A stretch of 64,000 nt of DNA, taken from assembly GCF_050624435.1 (NCBI RefSeq), contig NC_134539.1:145424025-145488024 (forward strand). Reading direction: 5' to 3'. Each line of letters starts with the position of its first letter. Position 1 is the stretch's first letter. Positions 12,790 to 24,900 of this stretch are shown here, piece by piece. Origin of the DNA: Tenrec ecaudatus (Eukaryota > Chordata > Mammalia > Afrosoricida > Tenrecidae). The translations under genes and the position numbers were made by a program. The notes below the pieces were generated by a model. That model was given only the letters and a program-made list of their open reading frames with translations. It had not been told where the DNA came from and made no database searches.

Positions 12790-13690
12790 ATAGCTCCTGG
12801 AGTCTTAAAGGCTTGTCTTCAAACAGGCAGCCATCTAAAGGACACGTCAACTAAGTCCACATGGAAGAAGCACGCCAGCCTGTGTGATTCAAGGATTGCA
12901 AAGAATAAGATCCAAATCTGAAGGAGGGAATGGTATCAGACCTTAACTTCTGAACATCTGGTTTTCAGAAGGCTATGGGTGACAGTGGAAGACCAAAGTC
13001 CAATTGCAGGGTCTCCACCTTTAAGTCTCTGGTGAATCCCTTCTGGCCATAGCGCAATGATGTGTATAGCCTATCGAGCAGAGCGTGTGGTAAAGTTGAT
13101 TGTGGCTGATGCAGTTAGGTTGAATGCAGCACTGTATCTGTTGACTCATTTTAAAGTTGCTTCCATGTTTAATGTTTTCTGCTTTCTTTTCATCTGAGGT
13201 TTTACAAAGTTTTGTTTTGCCATTATTGTTGTTTTCTTGCTTTCTTTCTGTGTTTTGTATGATTTCCTGTATATGAAATCTGGGAGAGGTAAATCTACAG
13301 AGGCAGTAAATGGAGTAATAATTGCCAAAGGCAGCAGTTCTCAACCTGTGGGTCGCAACCCTTTGGGTGTTGAACGACCTTTTCACAGGGGTCGCCTGAT
13401 TCATCACAGTAACAAAATGACAGTGATGAAGTAGCAACAAAAATAATTTTATGGTTGGGGGGGGGGTCACCACCACATGAGGACCTGTATGAAAGGGTCA
13501 CGGCATGAGGCAGGTTGAGAACCACTGGCCTCGGGGCATGGCAGGGAAGCTAATGACGGTGAGTATTTCTGAAAAGAAGATGTTCTGAAATTGATTGTGG
13601 TGATCACACAAGTCTGAATAAAATTGAATGATTAAATTGTCTGACATGTGAGTTGTGAGCCAATGAAACAAAAATTGTCTAAATAAAAGA
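12790..13690 (+). mobile_element. LINE 3' end (family A), host of a nested SPIN
   Basis: Contains tggagtcttaaaggcttgtc, agtccacatggaagaagcac and tatgaaatctgggagaggta in the same order as the copy at 1.1-2.4 kb. The 196-bp SPIN at 13332 splits it. A run of AT dinucleotides follows its A-rich tail. Confidence 0.65.
13332..13527 (-). mobile_element. SPIN-type hAT element nested in a LINE 3' end
   Basis: A 196-bp copy, inverted relative to the one at 4418, with cagcagttctcaacc at one end and gttgagaaccactg at the other. The flanks gccaaagg and gcctcggg look like a diverged 8-bp duplication. The surrounding sequence (12790-13690) reads as one continuous LINE 3' end once the element is removed. 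Confidence 0.82.
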
Positions 13691-13696
13691 ATCATG

Positions 13697-13698
<2 letters not shown>

Positions 13699-13734
<36 letters not shown>
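13699..13734. repeat. (AT)n microsatellite
   Basis: Eighteen AT units at the tail of the family A LINE. Confidence 0.9.
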
Positions 13735-13736
<2 letters not shown>

Positions 13737-13799
13737 AAAAGGTTCCATTTGATGAGTTATGGTACTGAAGTAAAATAAAATCTATCACCAGAGCATCAA

Positions 13800-13966
13800 T
13801 GTAGACTCAGTCACCCTCTAGCCCAAAGCAGAACGCCCTCCTAGAACTGCCAAGGCTGTAATCTACCAGTGGTGTTGGCCCTCGAGGAGTGGCTGATGGA
13901 CTTGAACTGCCCACCTGTCTTTCAGTTAGCTGCTGAGTGCTTGACCACAGTGCCACCAAGTTCCTG
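13800..13966 (-). repeat. AfroSINE, antisense, diverged
   Basis: The agtgccaccaagttcc end and ttagctgctgagtgcttgac head complement are readable; the body is worn. Confidence 0.5.
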
Positions 13967-15660
13967 TGTATCCAAGCAAATAACCGCTACTCACATAAGA
14001 CACAGATGCCGCCAGCCCTCCAGAAAGCTCTCTCATGCCAAGGAGTTGTGCTCGTTCACGGACGTCATTAACAGCCCTCGCGGTAGCAACTGTACAAGAC
14101 TGCTTGATGTGACTGAACTGTGAAATGATATGGTATCCTTCTTCGCTCCCAACAAAATGACTTTGGAAAAACCACCAAACAAAACCCCTGCCAGTGCTCT
14201 CCGCAATGCCTGCTGCTCTGTAGCTGCCGCCATAAATAGTCCCAATGCCCACCTTTTCTCCCAAAGTATTCTTAGCCCGGTGTCACACGCTGTTCAGTTC
14301 CTCTCTTTCCCCAACTGCCTCTTATCTTTCTTCTGTAGAACAACGTGAGCCCCTGGAGTTATCTTCTCTTTTTCCCCTAGGGAGGACCCATGAAACCCCC
14401 CTGGGTCACAGGGACCCCATTCTGTTATCCACAGAGCAGCCCGTGACTCCAAAACAGCCAGGAGCAATGGCAATGGGAGAGATGCAGTGCACAAGAATCC
14501 TTTCTCCTCTAAGGTGGTGGTGGTGTGCGGACAGGCTGTGACTTACTCCCAAAAGGAAAAGCACCCTCGCTAATTTATTTTTAGTGGCGGGTCTACTTTT
14601 CTTGACATGGCTGGATCCCAATGTGTCTGAGGAACACAGTTTAAGAACCACCGTCAGACACCAACGTTTCTCAAACCCACGCGTCCCAAGGAAGGTCGGA
14701 GCAAGTCATGTATGAGAGACCTATGATGTCATAGATGGTACCCTTTGAACAACATCATCAGTGTCGACCCCTCCTCTCCCCTCCTCTTCCTCACTGCCCT
14801 TTCTTCTCTGAGTCCCAAATCGCCCTTGCATCTTGCCGTTCGAATCCCTGGAACGGATCTAGGCTCTGTCTAGAACAATGCTTCCCAAGGTGGGCGAGCC
14901 AGCCCCGCAAGGGGGGCTGCTATGCACTCCAGTACAACAATTTTTAATTACCAGGGGGATGGGCAGTAGGCCAAATAAGCTTGGGAACCTAGATTGAAGA
15001 GATATCAAACATGGGTGAGCAGGGCTCTGTGTGGATTTGAGACAAGAAGGGATGGTGGAGCCCTCCGTGATCGCCAGTGAGGTTCCCAGGAGAGGCTTGG
15101 CTAATGGCAGGCGACAGGGATTGGGGAGGAAGGAGTCATTTTATAGACGGCCAGCGACAACGAGGAAGCTCTCAACAAGGTGGCCTGACACGGTGGCTGC
15201 CACATGGGTCCAAGTGTCACCACAGTGGTGAGGATGGCGCCGGCCGAGCAGCGTTGTGTTCTGTTGTCCGTGGGGTCCCTCCCGGAACCACTGGAGGGGA
15301 CCTAACGACCACCGTCCTTTGGTGAGAGCTCGGCCTTTTAGGCACGCCAAGTTTGAGGTGCCCTGGTCAGGTGCTCGTCAGGAGCATGCCTCTGGAAGCT
15401 GGGCCGTCCTGTGAGCGGTGAAGAGGTTGAGCTGTAGCGAGATTATGTCACTGTCCATCATATCACAAGGCTGTGGGGGAAGCAAGAATAGTGGCATTTT
15501 AGTGCATCCGCCACTCCAAGAACAGATAGTTAGCGATGTGGGCTTCCGGGAACCGCCAGGACCCTAGCCAAGGCCGTGATGCAATCCATCGTGCCATGAG
15601 CATGTGTGTTATGGACACGGAGAAACCACTGGCTAAATATTTCACAACAGACCCACAGGC
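13967..15660. other. APOH upstream region
   Basis: Other than the possible hAT remnant at 14876, no element or exon was recognised. Distal regulatory sequence is plausible but not readable by eye. Confidence 0.4.
14876..14990 (+). mobile_element. Possible short hAT remnant
   Basis: caatgcttcccaaggtggg at one end and aagcttgggaac near the other form imperfect inverted termini of hAT style. The flanks gtctagaa and cctagatt could be a decayed target duplication. Ends are uncertain. Confidence 0.4.
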
Positions 15661-15666
15661 TCGGAA

Positions 15667-15680
15667 AGTAAATGATTAAA
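15667..15680 (+). promoter_or_regulatory. Candidate HNF-1 site upstream of APOH
   Basis: The 14-mer agtaaatgattaaa resembles the HNF-1 palindrome GGTTAATNATTAAC, with three mismatches over 13 informative positions. It lies about 160 bp before the APOH start codon. The human APOH promoter is known to depend on HNF-1alpha, which fits liver expression. Assignment is by eye. Confidence 0.55.
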
Positions 15681-15765
15681 GAATGTGGGCCTCAGAGTCC
15701 CTTGGGGATCATAGCCTTTATCTTCTCTCTACAGAGATCAAAGCAAACCTCCCCCAAAAGGTTGG

Positions 15766-15772
15766 TATTTAA
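15766..15772 (+). promoter_or_regulatory. TATA-like element of APOH
   Basis: The string tatttaa lies about 65 bp before the start codon, the right distance for a short 5' UTR. The human gene is described as having an atypical TATA box. The transcription start itself is not visible. Confidence 0.45.
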
Positions 15773-15836
15773 GCACTTTTTTTTTTCTTAGCGTCAAGCC
15801 ACTTTGGAAGTGCCCGTGTGAACGGTCGCCCCCACC

Positions 15837-15900
15837 ATGGTTTCTCCCGTGTTCCTCTTGTTCTCCTGCTTTCTTGGTCATGTTGCTGTGGCAGGAAGGA
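15837..15900 (+). CDS. APOH: APOH exon 1 coding part: signal peptide
   Basis: The ATG is in context cccaccatgg (strong Kozak). It codes for a 19-residue signal peptide with core [15 protein letters not shown], then G-R and the first base of Thr22. The donor gtaagt follows at 15901, so the exon ends in phase 1. The open frame running on to 16151 is intron read-through. Confidence 0.95.
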
Positions 15901-18900
15901 GTAAGTACTTTTTCCTTTGTTTAAACCATTTTATTGGGAGCTCTTACAGCTCATATCATAAACCATCCAAATGTCCACTTTGTCAAGCGCATCTGTACGT
16001 AGGTTGTCATCATCTTTTTCAAAGCATGTCCTTTCTACTTGAGGCCCTGGCGGCAGCTCCTCAATTCACCCTTCCTCCCCGACCCTCCCTTCTTCATGTC
16101 CCCTTGATAATTGATCAATTATTCCTTGTTGTTGTTCATGTCTTACACTGACCGTTGGCTCATTTCACCTACTTTTCTGCTGCTCGTCCCCCCGGGATGG
16201 GGAGCATACAGCGATCATTGTGATCGATTCTCCCTTACTCCCCCGCACCCAACCCTCACCCACCCTCCTACTATCACTGCTCCCCTTATTGGTCCTGAGG
16301 GGTTTATCTGCTCTGGATTCCCTGTGCTACAAGCTCTCACCTGTGCTCACATATATGTTTTGTCTAGTCAGATGAGTAAGGTAGGATTGGGGTCATGGTG
16401 GGTGGTGGGTAAGTGCTTTTTTCTTTGTCTACTCCCCACCCCCCCTAAGATTGGTCAGAGGTCAATAAGGGCCACTTTAAAATTCCCTTCCAGGGTGTCT
16501 GCTGGAGAGACTGGGCTGATATTTACTCCTTAACCTTGGTATGCTCACAAGCTGCTTCACCTATTTGAGCCTCCGTGTCATCACCTGAGAATAAGTCTAC
16601 CCACTTCTAAGGGGTGGTGGGGAGAGCCCGCGGGACACGGCGTGTGAAGTATTCGGTTTGTAACGTGCCTAAGTCATTGTCACCGTTGGGGTTAGAGGCC
16701 ATCAAGGTGGCTCTGACCCATGGGGACCCTCTGAGCCTACGGACAACAGAACAAACGCCACCCGGCCCCGCCCCAGCCTCACAACGATTGGTATGTGTTT
16801 GCCCGTTGTGGCAGTCACAGTGCCGATCCACCTCCCCGAGGGTCTTCCTCTGGGTCCGTGACCCTCTACTGTACCAAGCATGATGCCCTTGCCCAGGGAC
16901 GGGGCTCTCCTGATCAACGTGCGACCTCGTCATGAGCAGCGCCTACGCTGCTTGTTCATTTGTGTCCTAGCAGAACGGAACGAGCTTCCAGTACCGATTT
17001 CTTAACCAACTGCTGTGTGTTTCAGCCTGTCCCAAGCCAGACGACTTACCGTTTGCCCTGGTGGTTCCATTAAAGCAGTTCTACGAGCCAGGGGAGCAGA
17101 TCACCTACTCCTGCCGGCCGGGTTACCAGTCCCGGGGAGGGATGAGGCGGTTTACGTGCCCTCTCTCCGGCATATGGCCCATCAACACTCTGAAGTGTCT
17201 ACGTAAGTCGGTGCCTGCACTCCCGTCCTGCCCCCTCGTTCTTTGGGATGGCCAGCTTCACCGTGCTCAGGCTGCCCACTGGAGGGGTGGCTGGGGAACC
17301 AGAGGGTCTGAGGGTGTTTCCTGGGAGAAAGGAGGGGAGGCCCGAGTGCTAGCTGTAGGCCAGGAGGCGCTCCTGGTGTAGAACTCAGGGAGGATTGCAA
17401 ATGCCCCGGCCAGTGTGGCACCAAGGACATTACGAGGGGGAGGGAGGAGACCCGGAACTGTAGACTGCTGCCAAAGAGACATTGAAAACACAAAGCTTGA
17501 GGAGCCAGCCTATCTTGGGAATTTGTCTTCAAACACAAGCTGATTTGATAGTTGCTGAAGTGAATTAGCATTTTCATATTTCACAATATGTGGATATGCC
17601 TTTTTTTAAAAAATGGGAGACAATGGCATTGGTCTCCGGCCCCCTCCCACCACTTGTATGCCATTGTGCTAACGTTACTTACTGCAGTCAAATATCGGAC
17701 GATGAGCCAGATCGAATTTTGACAATCACATATGGAGTGGTTGAGCCGTAAACATAAACTGATCCAAGGGCTGATGATTTCAGTTAATGAGCATGACCTT
17801 TCTTCAAAATCATACCTGTTCAGACTGATTCAAACATTTTTTTAAAGTAAAAGAGATGGAACGTAATTTTTCTTACATGAAAACACACTACAGTCGCGTT
17901 AGCGAGTTGCGTTTCTTCGATTAGCCATCATTGTGGAACACGAGCAAGTTCGTTATTTTCAACTGCGTTCCCACGTGCGGGCTCTTTCACCATTACCGAG
18001 AGCACGTCCCATTTCGCATGTTCTCTCCTTTCATTCTGCCCATGACACCATTTGACTAGGTCATAGATTATTGGCTCTGAAATGCATGATTCTATGCAAT
18101 AGCTTGCTTAGGCCTCTAACCCTTTCATTCCACCTCCCTCCCCAATGAGTGAAACTCTTGGATGATACACTCTGCTCCTTTTCAACGACCCCTGGCGGTG
18201 GGCACGCCGATTGTCCAGTTGTGAGCAGAGGTGGCAGGAGGATCAACGCGCTCATGTGTAGGACTTGACCCATATGTAATGCTAGCGTCGGTGGATCAAA
18301 GATAGCAGTGGGCTCATCTATTTTCACTCTAATGGAAAGTGCTATAAATGGGAATGTGCCTTTTTATCTTCCACCCGCAGCGAGAGTGTGTCCCTTTGCT
18401 GGCATCCTAGGAAATGGGACCGTGCGCTTTACCACATTTGAATATCCCAACACCATCAGCTTTGCTTGTAATACCGGGTAAGGCCTTCCTGGTGGGTTTC
18501 TGTGTCTCGAGTCTAAACCTCCAGACCCTGAGGTTGAGCATGCTGAATCGAAATCTTAATTTTGCTCTGCTTTGGATATCAGCCCCAGTGACATTGAGTG
18601 GGGAGTCACAGATGGGGAAGAAAACAACTCACTCACTGCCAGTGAGTCAATGCCAGCTCATAGGGACTCTATATGTAGGCCCCTATAGGTCCCTACAGGG
18701 TAGAACTGTCCCTTTCCGTTTCTGAGACTGTCACTCTTTACAGGAGTAGAAAGCCCTGTCTTTCTCTCGAGCAGCAGCTGGTGGTTTCAAACTGCTGACC
18801 TTTGGTGTGAGCAGCCTCGCGCTTAACCAGTCCTCCACCAGCCCTCCTATAATACAACAACTTGTAAAATATAAAGCTAGCTCTTCCTCTCCTGATTCAT

Positions 18901-21900
18901 TACTTCTCGGGCAGGTTTCTTGAAACGATTGTAAGTAGACAACCAGGACCTTCGCTAATCTCCGAGTCCAATCTGTTTTGAAACTTTAACTCAGAAATGG
19001 ACAATCTCATTCCTCTCTGAGAAACTCCTAATAAGTAGACTTTAAAATGCGGTGAGTTGAATAGCATTCAAGAACAAACGAGCATGATCTTGCACGTCTA
19101 ACAGTAGAGGCTAGGCAGATGCCAGTGATATGAACACGTCAGTCAGAGAAAAGTGAATGGCTTATCCTACGAATGTATCTCCCCTGCTTTCTAGAAAACA
19201 ACAACAACAACAACCTCCACATGCTTTGGGCCATCAGGTATTAAAATAAAGTTGCCCTTCACAGAAGTGTAGCTCAGGGCCACAGCTTGGCATGTGTGCT
19301 TATTATGCGACCTGGAGCTGATGCTACCTCATGGCGACCCTGTGGGTCAGAGTGGCAGTGGCCCTGTGGGGCCTCCTAGGCTGCTGTCTTGGTTGAAGCA
19401 GATCACGGAGGCAGTTAATCTCTATGGGAGCAGTCAGTCTCGCTCTTTTCCATCAGAGTAACTGGTGGGTTTGAACCACCAACTTTCTGGCTAGCAGCCC
19501 AGTGCCTAACCTACAGCTCCAGCCACTAGGGCTTCTTATTGTAATATGAGGGCTCCTAAGCCCTCAACATAAGGATTAAACTATTTTAGGAATAGAGTTT
19601 GGGATTTAGGGATGGGACTAATTTAATTGGCCACCCTGGAGGAGAGAAGAGACTTCTGGGGAGATGTTTAGGAGTGTGACGACAGTAAGCCTGGTCTCGG
19701 GAGCCTTCACGAAGCGCCCTAGCCAGATAGCACCGAGAGCTGCGAAGGCCTCTCATTGGCCTGATGCACACAGATCCCACTGTGAGGTCCGTGGGCAATA
19801 GCACGCCAGCTGCATATCAGGGCCCGCCTCTTCCTGAGGATCCTTGTCTAGAATCTGAGATTATGGAATGCTATTGATGAAAGAGACATGGCGTGCTTTC
19901 ATCTGAAGGATCCCTTCACTGTTGGGCTTGAAGGTAAACGGCCTTGGACAACATGGGCTTCCAGGGCAGACTGTTCCATTGTCCATGGCGAGACGCCTCG
20001 CTGGAGTCTCGGAAAGCAGCCTTCTCAGACAGAAAGGAATTCCGTGGGGCAAACGTGAAGTGACGATGTTCGGCGAAGCACATGTCTGAGCTGCCATGTG
20101 TCAGTGACGTCAGTGCTTACCGCATCACGTTCTCCCCTCGCAGGTTTTATCTGAACGGGCCGAGCACTTCCAAGTGCACGGAGGAAGGAAGATGGAGCCC
20201 CACGCTACCTGTCTGTGCCCGTGAGTCTGAGCTGCCACATTTCTAACAAGCTTGGTTGGAGGGAAGGTGGCCAACTTGTCCCATGGAGTCTGGGACGTGC
20301 TTGGTGTTAGTACCGACAGCACCATGTGCCAGGAGACCCCACCCCCACCCCAGTTGGCCCAATGAGATGGTCATCCTGAGACCACCATCCTGCTCTGGAA
20401 GATGAACAGACAGAAGGGACATGTCCCACCTATGCACATATTGCCTACTCCACGGGGAGGAGCCAGGGGTTAGTTAATGCCAACATTCCCAGGGCTTGAG
20501 AATGGGCATATCTGTCTCTCAGGTTTTTCCAACGTGTGATTAGGAGAAGGGCTGGAAGACTCCACCTCCCCTGGAACCTCATTCATCTGATAAGTATCTA
20601 TTCAGCCCCTTACAGTCTTGGGGACTCACAGGAGCCCTTTCACCCTGTCTCAAAGGGCTGCTATGAGTCCACAGGACTTGAAGGCAGTGAGTTGAGGTTT
20701 CTTTTGAGCTCCGCATTGGGTTGGCACAGGCTCAATAGCCATGCATCTGGTTTGGGTTTGGCTGTACCAAGCCCTGTTCTCAGCGTCAGCACCGAGGCCA
20801 TAATTCCAAGGGTGTCTGGAGATGGAAGACAAGCAAACGAAATGTACACAGTGTGCCCGGAACCCATTGCAGGACTTTGTCCCCAAGAGGACAAAGTTCC
20901 AAAAATGTTGTTAGGTGTCAGCAAGTCAGTTCTGACCCATCGCAGGCCTATGAACCACGGAAGGGAGCGCTCCCTGGTCTGGCCCCAGCCTCACAGCCAT
21001 TCTTGGGCTTGAGCCCATTGTTGCAGCCACCATGCCAGTGTGGGGTCTTCATGGCCTGCCTCTGTTTCATTGCCCTCCACATAAGCAAGCACGAAGCCCT
21101 TTTCCAGGGACTGGTGTCTTTGGATAAGCTGCCCTGAGTATATGAGACAAAGCCTTGTCCTCCTTACTTCCCGGGAACATTCGGATTGTTGTGCTTCTTC
21201 CAAGAAAGAGTTGTCTATTCTTCCAGCAGTCCATGCAATGTTCAGTATTCCTTACCAGCACCATAACTCAAATGCACCAATGCCTCGGCGGTCATTCTTT
21301 ATTCATTAGCCAACTCCCGCATTCACGGGCCGTGATTGAAGATAGCAGAGATGGCTTATTCAGGTGAGGCTCAGAGGAGGAGCAGTCCAGGACAGCTAGG
21401 GAGGGTGCTCTGGTGCTCCCTCGTGCGTGATTTTTCCAAGCTCACTCTTTGATCAGGAAGCTCAGGCATCGCCATAATCGTTACGGTTCATTCATCGTTC
21501 AGCCAGGTCTGTCTGAGCAGAAGCAAGTGGAAAAGTAAAATAATCTCAAATGAACTCGAGTTTCATAAAATCGGAAATACCGAGAAGAGCTTTTTAAAAG
21601 AATACATCGAGCTTTACATTCAGCGGCAGAAGGAATCGCATTTGCGTTTATCAATGACCCTTTGAAGCAGATGTGTATCAACTATGTAAATTTGGTTTGG
21701 GGAAGTTGTCAGCAGAAAGGCCGCAGTAGCTTCAGGCTAGTCTAAACGGAAGCTTCTCACACTGTAGTGCACAGAAGGATTCGTGTCTACATGAAGTGAG
21801 AGGCTGGTGCTGGGACTAGGCAGTGTTCCGTTGGACATGGTGGAGCCGGCGACAGAACCGACCCGACGCTAGCTCACAACACCATGAATTATCCGCAGAT

Positions 21901-24900
21901 TCGAAAGTGAAGTCTGAACCTCCGAATTTCTGGTAGTTCTGGTGGCATCATGGGCTATTTATTGAGCTACTAACTTCAGTGTCAGCAGTTCAAACCCACA
22001 AGATGCTCCATGGGAGAAAGAGGAGGCTTTCAGCTCCCATAAAGATTTACAGCCTCAGAAACTCACAGGGGCCGTGCTACCCTGTCCTGTAGGGTCACAA
22101 TGACAATCCACTCAAGGGAGGTAATTTCGAACTTTGGTTCCCAAGTTACTTATCCATGATCCACTCTCTGGGTAGCAGAAAGATCTAGATCAGGCAGAAA
22201 TGGCAAACCGAGGCTCGAGAACCATATATGGCTCTTGGGTGCATACGTGTGGCTCTGTGGAAAATGAGAGAATGGTAAGGGGTATTATTCAGATCATGGT
22301 GATTTCATTTATTAAAAAATATTTATAGCTCTTGAATCATTTTTAAGTTACTGTGAGGCACAGGCTTGGATCTCCTGTCTCAAAGTTTGCCCACCCCTGA
22401 TCTAGATCATTTAAGACCTTTTGATGTGCATTGCTTTTTATTCTGTTAGGATAACATTTCCTAAACTGGTGGAAACTCATCATTGGCCAGACCAGTATGG
22501 CCACATGCCCACTGTGAGGTCCTCGTGTCCTGGGAGGTACATGGAAAGGCCCCATAGAAAAAAGCTGATGTCACAAGCAACTCTGCACCAAGTCGCTGTC
22601 CCTGGCAATTACCACATACTGGTCCATCAGCAATCTCCTTCCCTGGTGCTGGCTTCTGGAAATATTTTCTCAGCCAACATTTGGATCACAGGCCTTATAG
22701 AGATGGAACCAAAGGCATCTTGGCAAGACTTTGCAGTTTGTGTTTCGTTTGACTGCTTCAGACATTTGATTTTGAGATCCTATTTTCAACTTGGCGCCCG
22801 TAATTGGCAGTTTTTGCCCCGCCATTTAATTCAAGTTTGCATTTTTCTCAAGTTCACCTTTGAACACCCCCCACTCCCCCCACCCCACCCCTCTTACCTT
22901 TATAGACTTCAACTGTTTTCTTCGAGATGATAGCTCTTTCTTTTTTTCCAGCCGTGACCTGTCCTCCACCACCTGTGCCCAAATTCGCAACACTTCGTGG
23001 TTATAAGCCATCGATGGGAAACAGCTCCCTCTATCAGGTCACTGCTGTCTTTGAATGCTTGCCAAAGCATGCCATGTTTGGAAACGACACCATTACTTGC
23101 ACAGCCCATGGAAATTGGACCGAACTGCCAGAATGCAGGGGTAAGTACAATGAAACTGAACAACGGATTTAGAACCCCATGAAAAAACCATGAAACAAAA
23201 ACATGCCGCTACAATGGGATGCCCCAGATAGCTTCACTCAACAAACATTTCTCAGCATCTCCCAAATACCAGGCAGGGTCCTGGATGAGTGCGGTACCAA
23301 TGACTGACACCTGCCTTCAGGAAGATGATGTCTGATGCAATTCGGTGCCTGGAGCCACCTGGGAAAGCCTCGTGGAGGTGGTGGCCCTTGGGCTTGGCCT
23401 GGGACGAAGAGCAGAGCCAACACAGACAAGAGTGCAGTACACGCATCTCAGTCACGGCAATGCCCATTACTCGGTCGTGGCATCATGGAGACTCACATGG
23501 TAATTGCCATAACCACCTATTCATTATTAATATGTCTTATTCAATAAACTTTTTAGAAGTAAAGTGCCCCTTTCCATCAAGACCAGACAACGGATTTGTG
23601 AACTATCCTGCGGAACAAGCGCTTTATTACAAGGATAAAGCCACATATGGTTGCCACGAAACATTTGTTCTAGATGGCCCGGAAGAAGTAGAATGTGGCA
23701 AGTTGGGGAAATGGTCTGCCCAGCCAAGTTGTAAAGGTAGGGGACTTTGGGTGAGGTTCTTTCCATGTATCCAATGATCACCTTGAATTGCTATTTTCTT
23801 GTTTCAATTACTTCCTACTGCTTGCTCCTTCTCGCGTGGCATTTGAGAGAGTTTGGGGACCACACATGCAGGGAGATGCTTCATGCTTGGGCTTAAACTG
23901 ATTCATGAGACACATGGGTCCTCTCTACACGTGGCAATGTGGTGGAAGATGGGGCGGGCTTTCCAAAGTGGTTCCCTGACTCTTAGTCAAGCCTCTTCCT
24001 TTCATAGACAGTAACTCCATCTCCAAGCCAGTTCAAGGAAAAGGGAGCTTATTGAAGATGTGGAAGTGAAGTCCTGTGGGCTCTCCTGATGCTGGGAATG
24101 AAAAGGCAGGAAGGATCGCTTTCCTCACCATGTCTCAATGGCATCAAAGCTCGCCATCTCTGTGCCTCTTTGCTTTCTCTTCTGGAACATGACATGACTG
24201 TTGTTATTGTTAGGTGCCATTGAGTTGGTACCAACCCAGCGTGGTCTTATGGACAATAGAATGAAACATGGCTCACGACTTGACTCTACATGGAACATGA
24301 CTTGACATGACTTGACTCTGCATGGTACATGACTTGACTTTACATGGTGCATGACTTGACATGACTTGAATCTTCATGGTACATGACTTGACTTTACATG
24401 GAACATGACTTGACTTTACATGGTACATGACTTGACTCTTCATGGTACATAACGTGACTTTATATGGAACATGACTTGACATGACTTGACTCTGCATGGT
24501 ACATGACTTGACACGACTTGACTCTACATGGTACATGACTTGACATGACTTGACTCTACATGGTACATGACTTGACTTTATATGGAACATGGCTTGACAT
24601 GACTTGACTCTACATGGTACATGATTTGACATGACTTGACTCTACATGGTACATGACTTGACTCTGCATGGAACATGACTTGACTCTGTGGTATATGACA
24701 ACTCTACAAAGGAATGTTTCAGCTAAAGGATCCATCAGCATCATTCCCCCCTAGACTTTGTTTCCTTTTGAATTGGGTGCCCCTCCTTGATCCAGACAAG
24801 GTCAGGAGTGTTCAAGGAAGAGCAACCCAAGCCAATAGCAAGTACAGCCCGGCTTTCATTTCTGTGGTTGTCAGCTCAAGTAGAAAGAGGAATTTGAACA

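Noticed and set aside
15837-16151. 104-residue continuous reading frame at the APOH start
   Set aside because: Only the first 64 nt are exon. A consensus donor follows and exon 2 restores the known protein; the rest is intron and antisense LINE.
22421-22930. 169-residue plus-strand frame in APOH intron 4
   Set aside because: No domain, signal or homology recognised; it lies in an intron and runs through a C-rich pyrimidine tract just before exon 5.
24273-24632. 119-residue minus-strand frame
   Set aside because: It is the minisatellite read through; the peptide is a repeat of MFHVESS/CQVM-like text.
24265-24705. CRISPR-like array of short repeats
   Set aside because: No unique spacers of constant length, mixed 10- and 22-bp units, and a mammalian intron.
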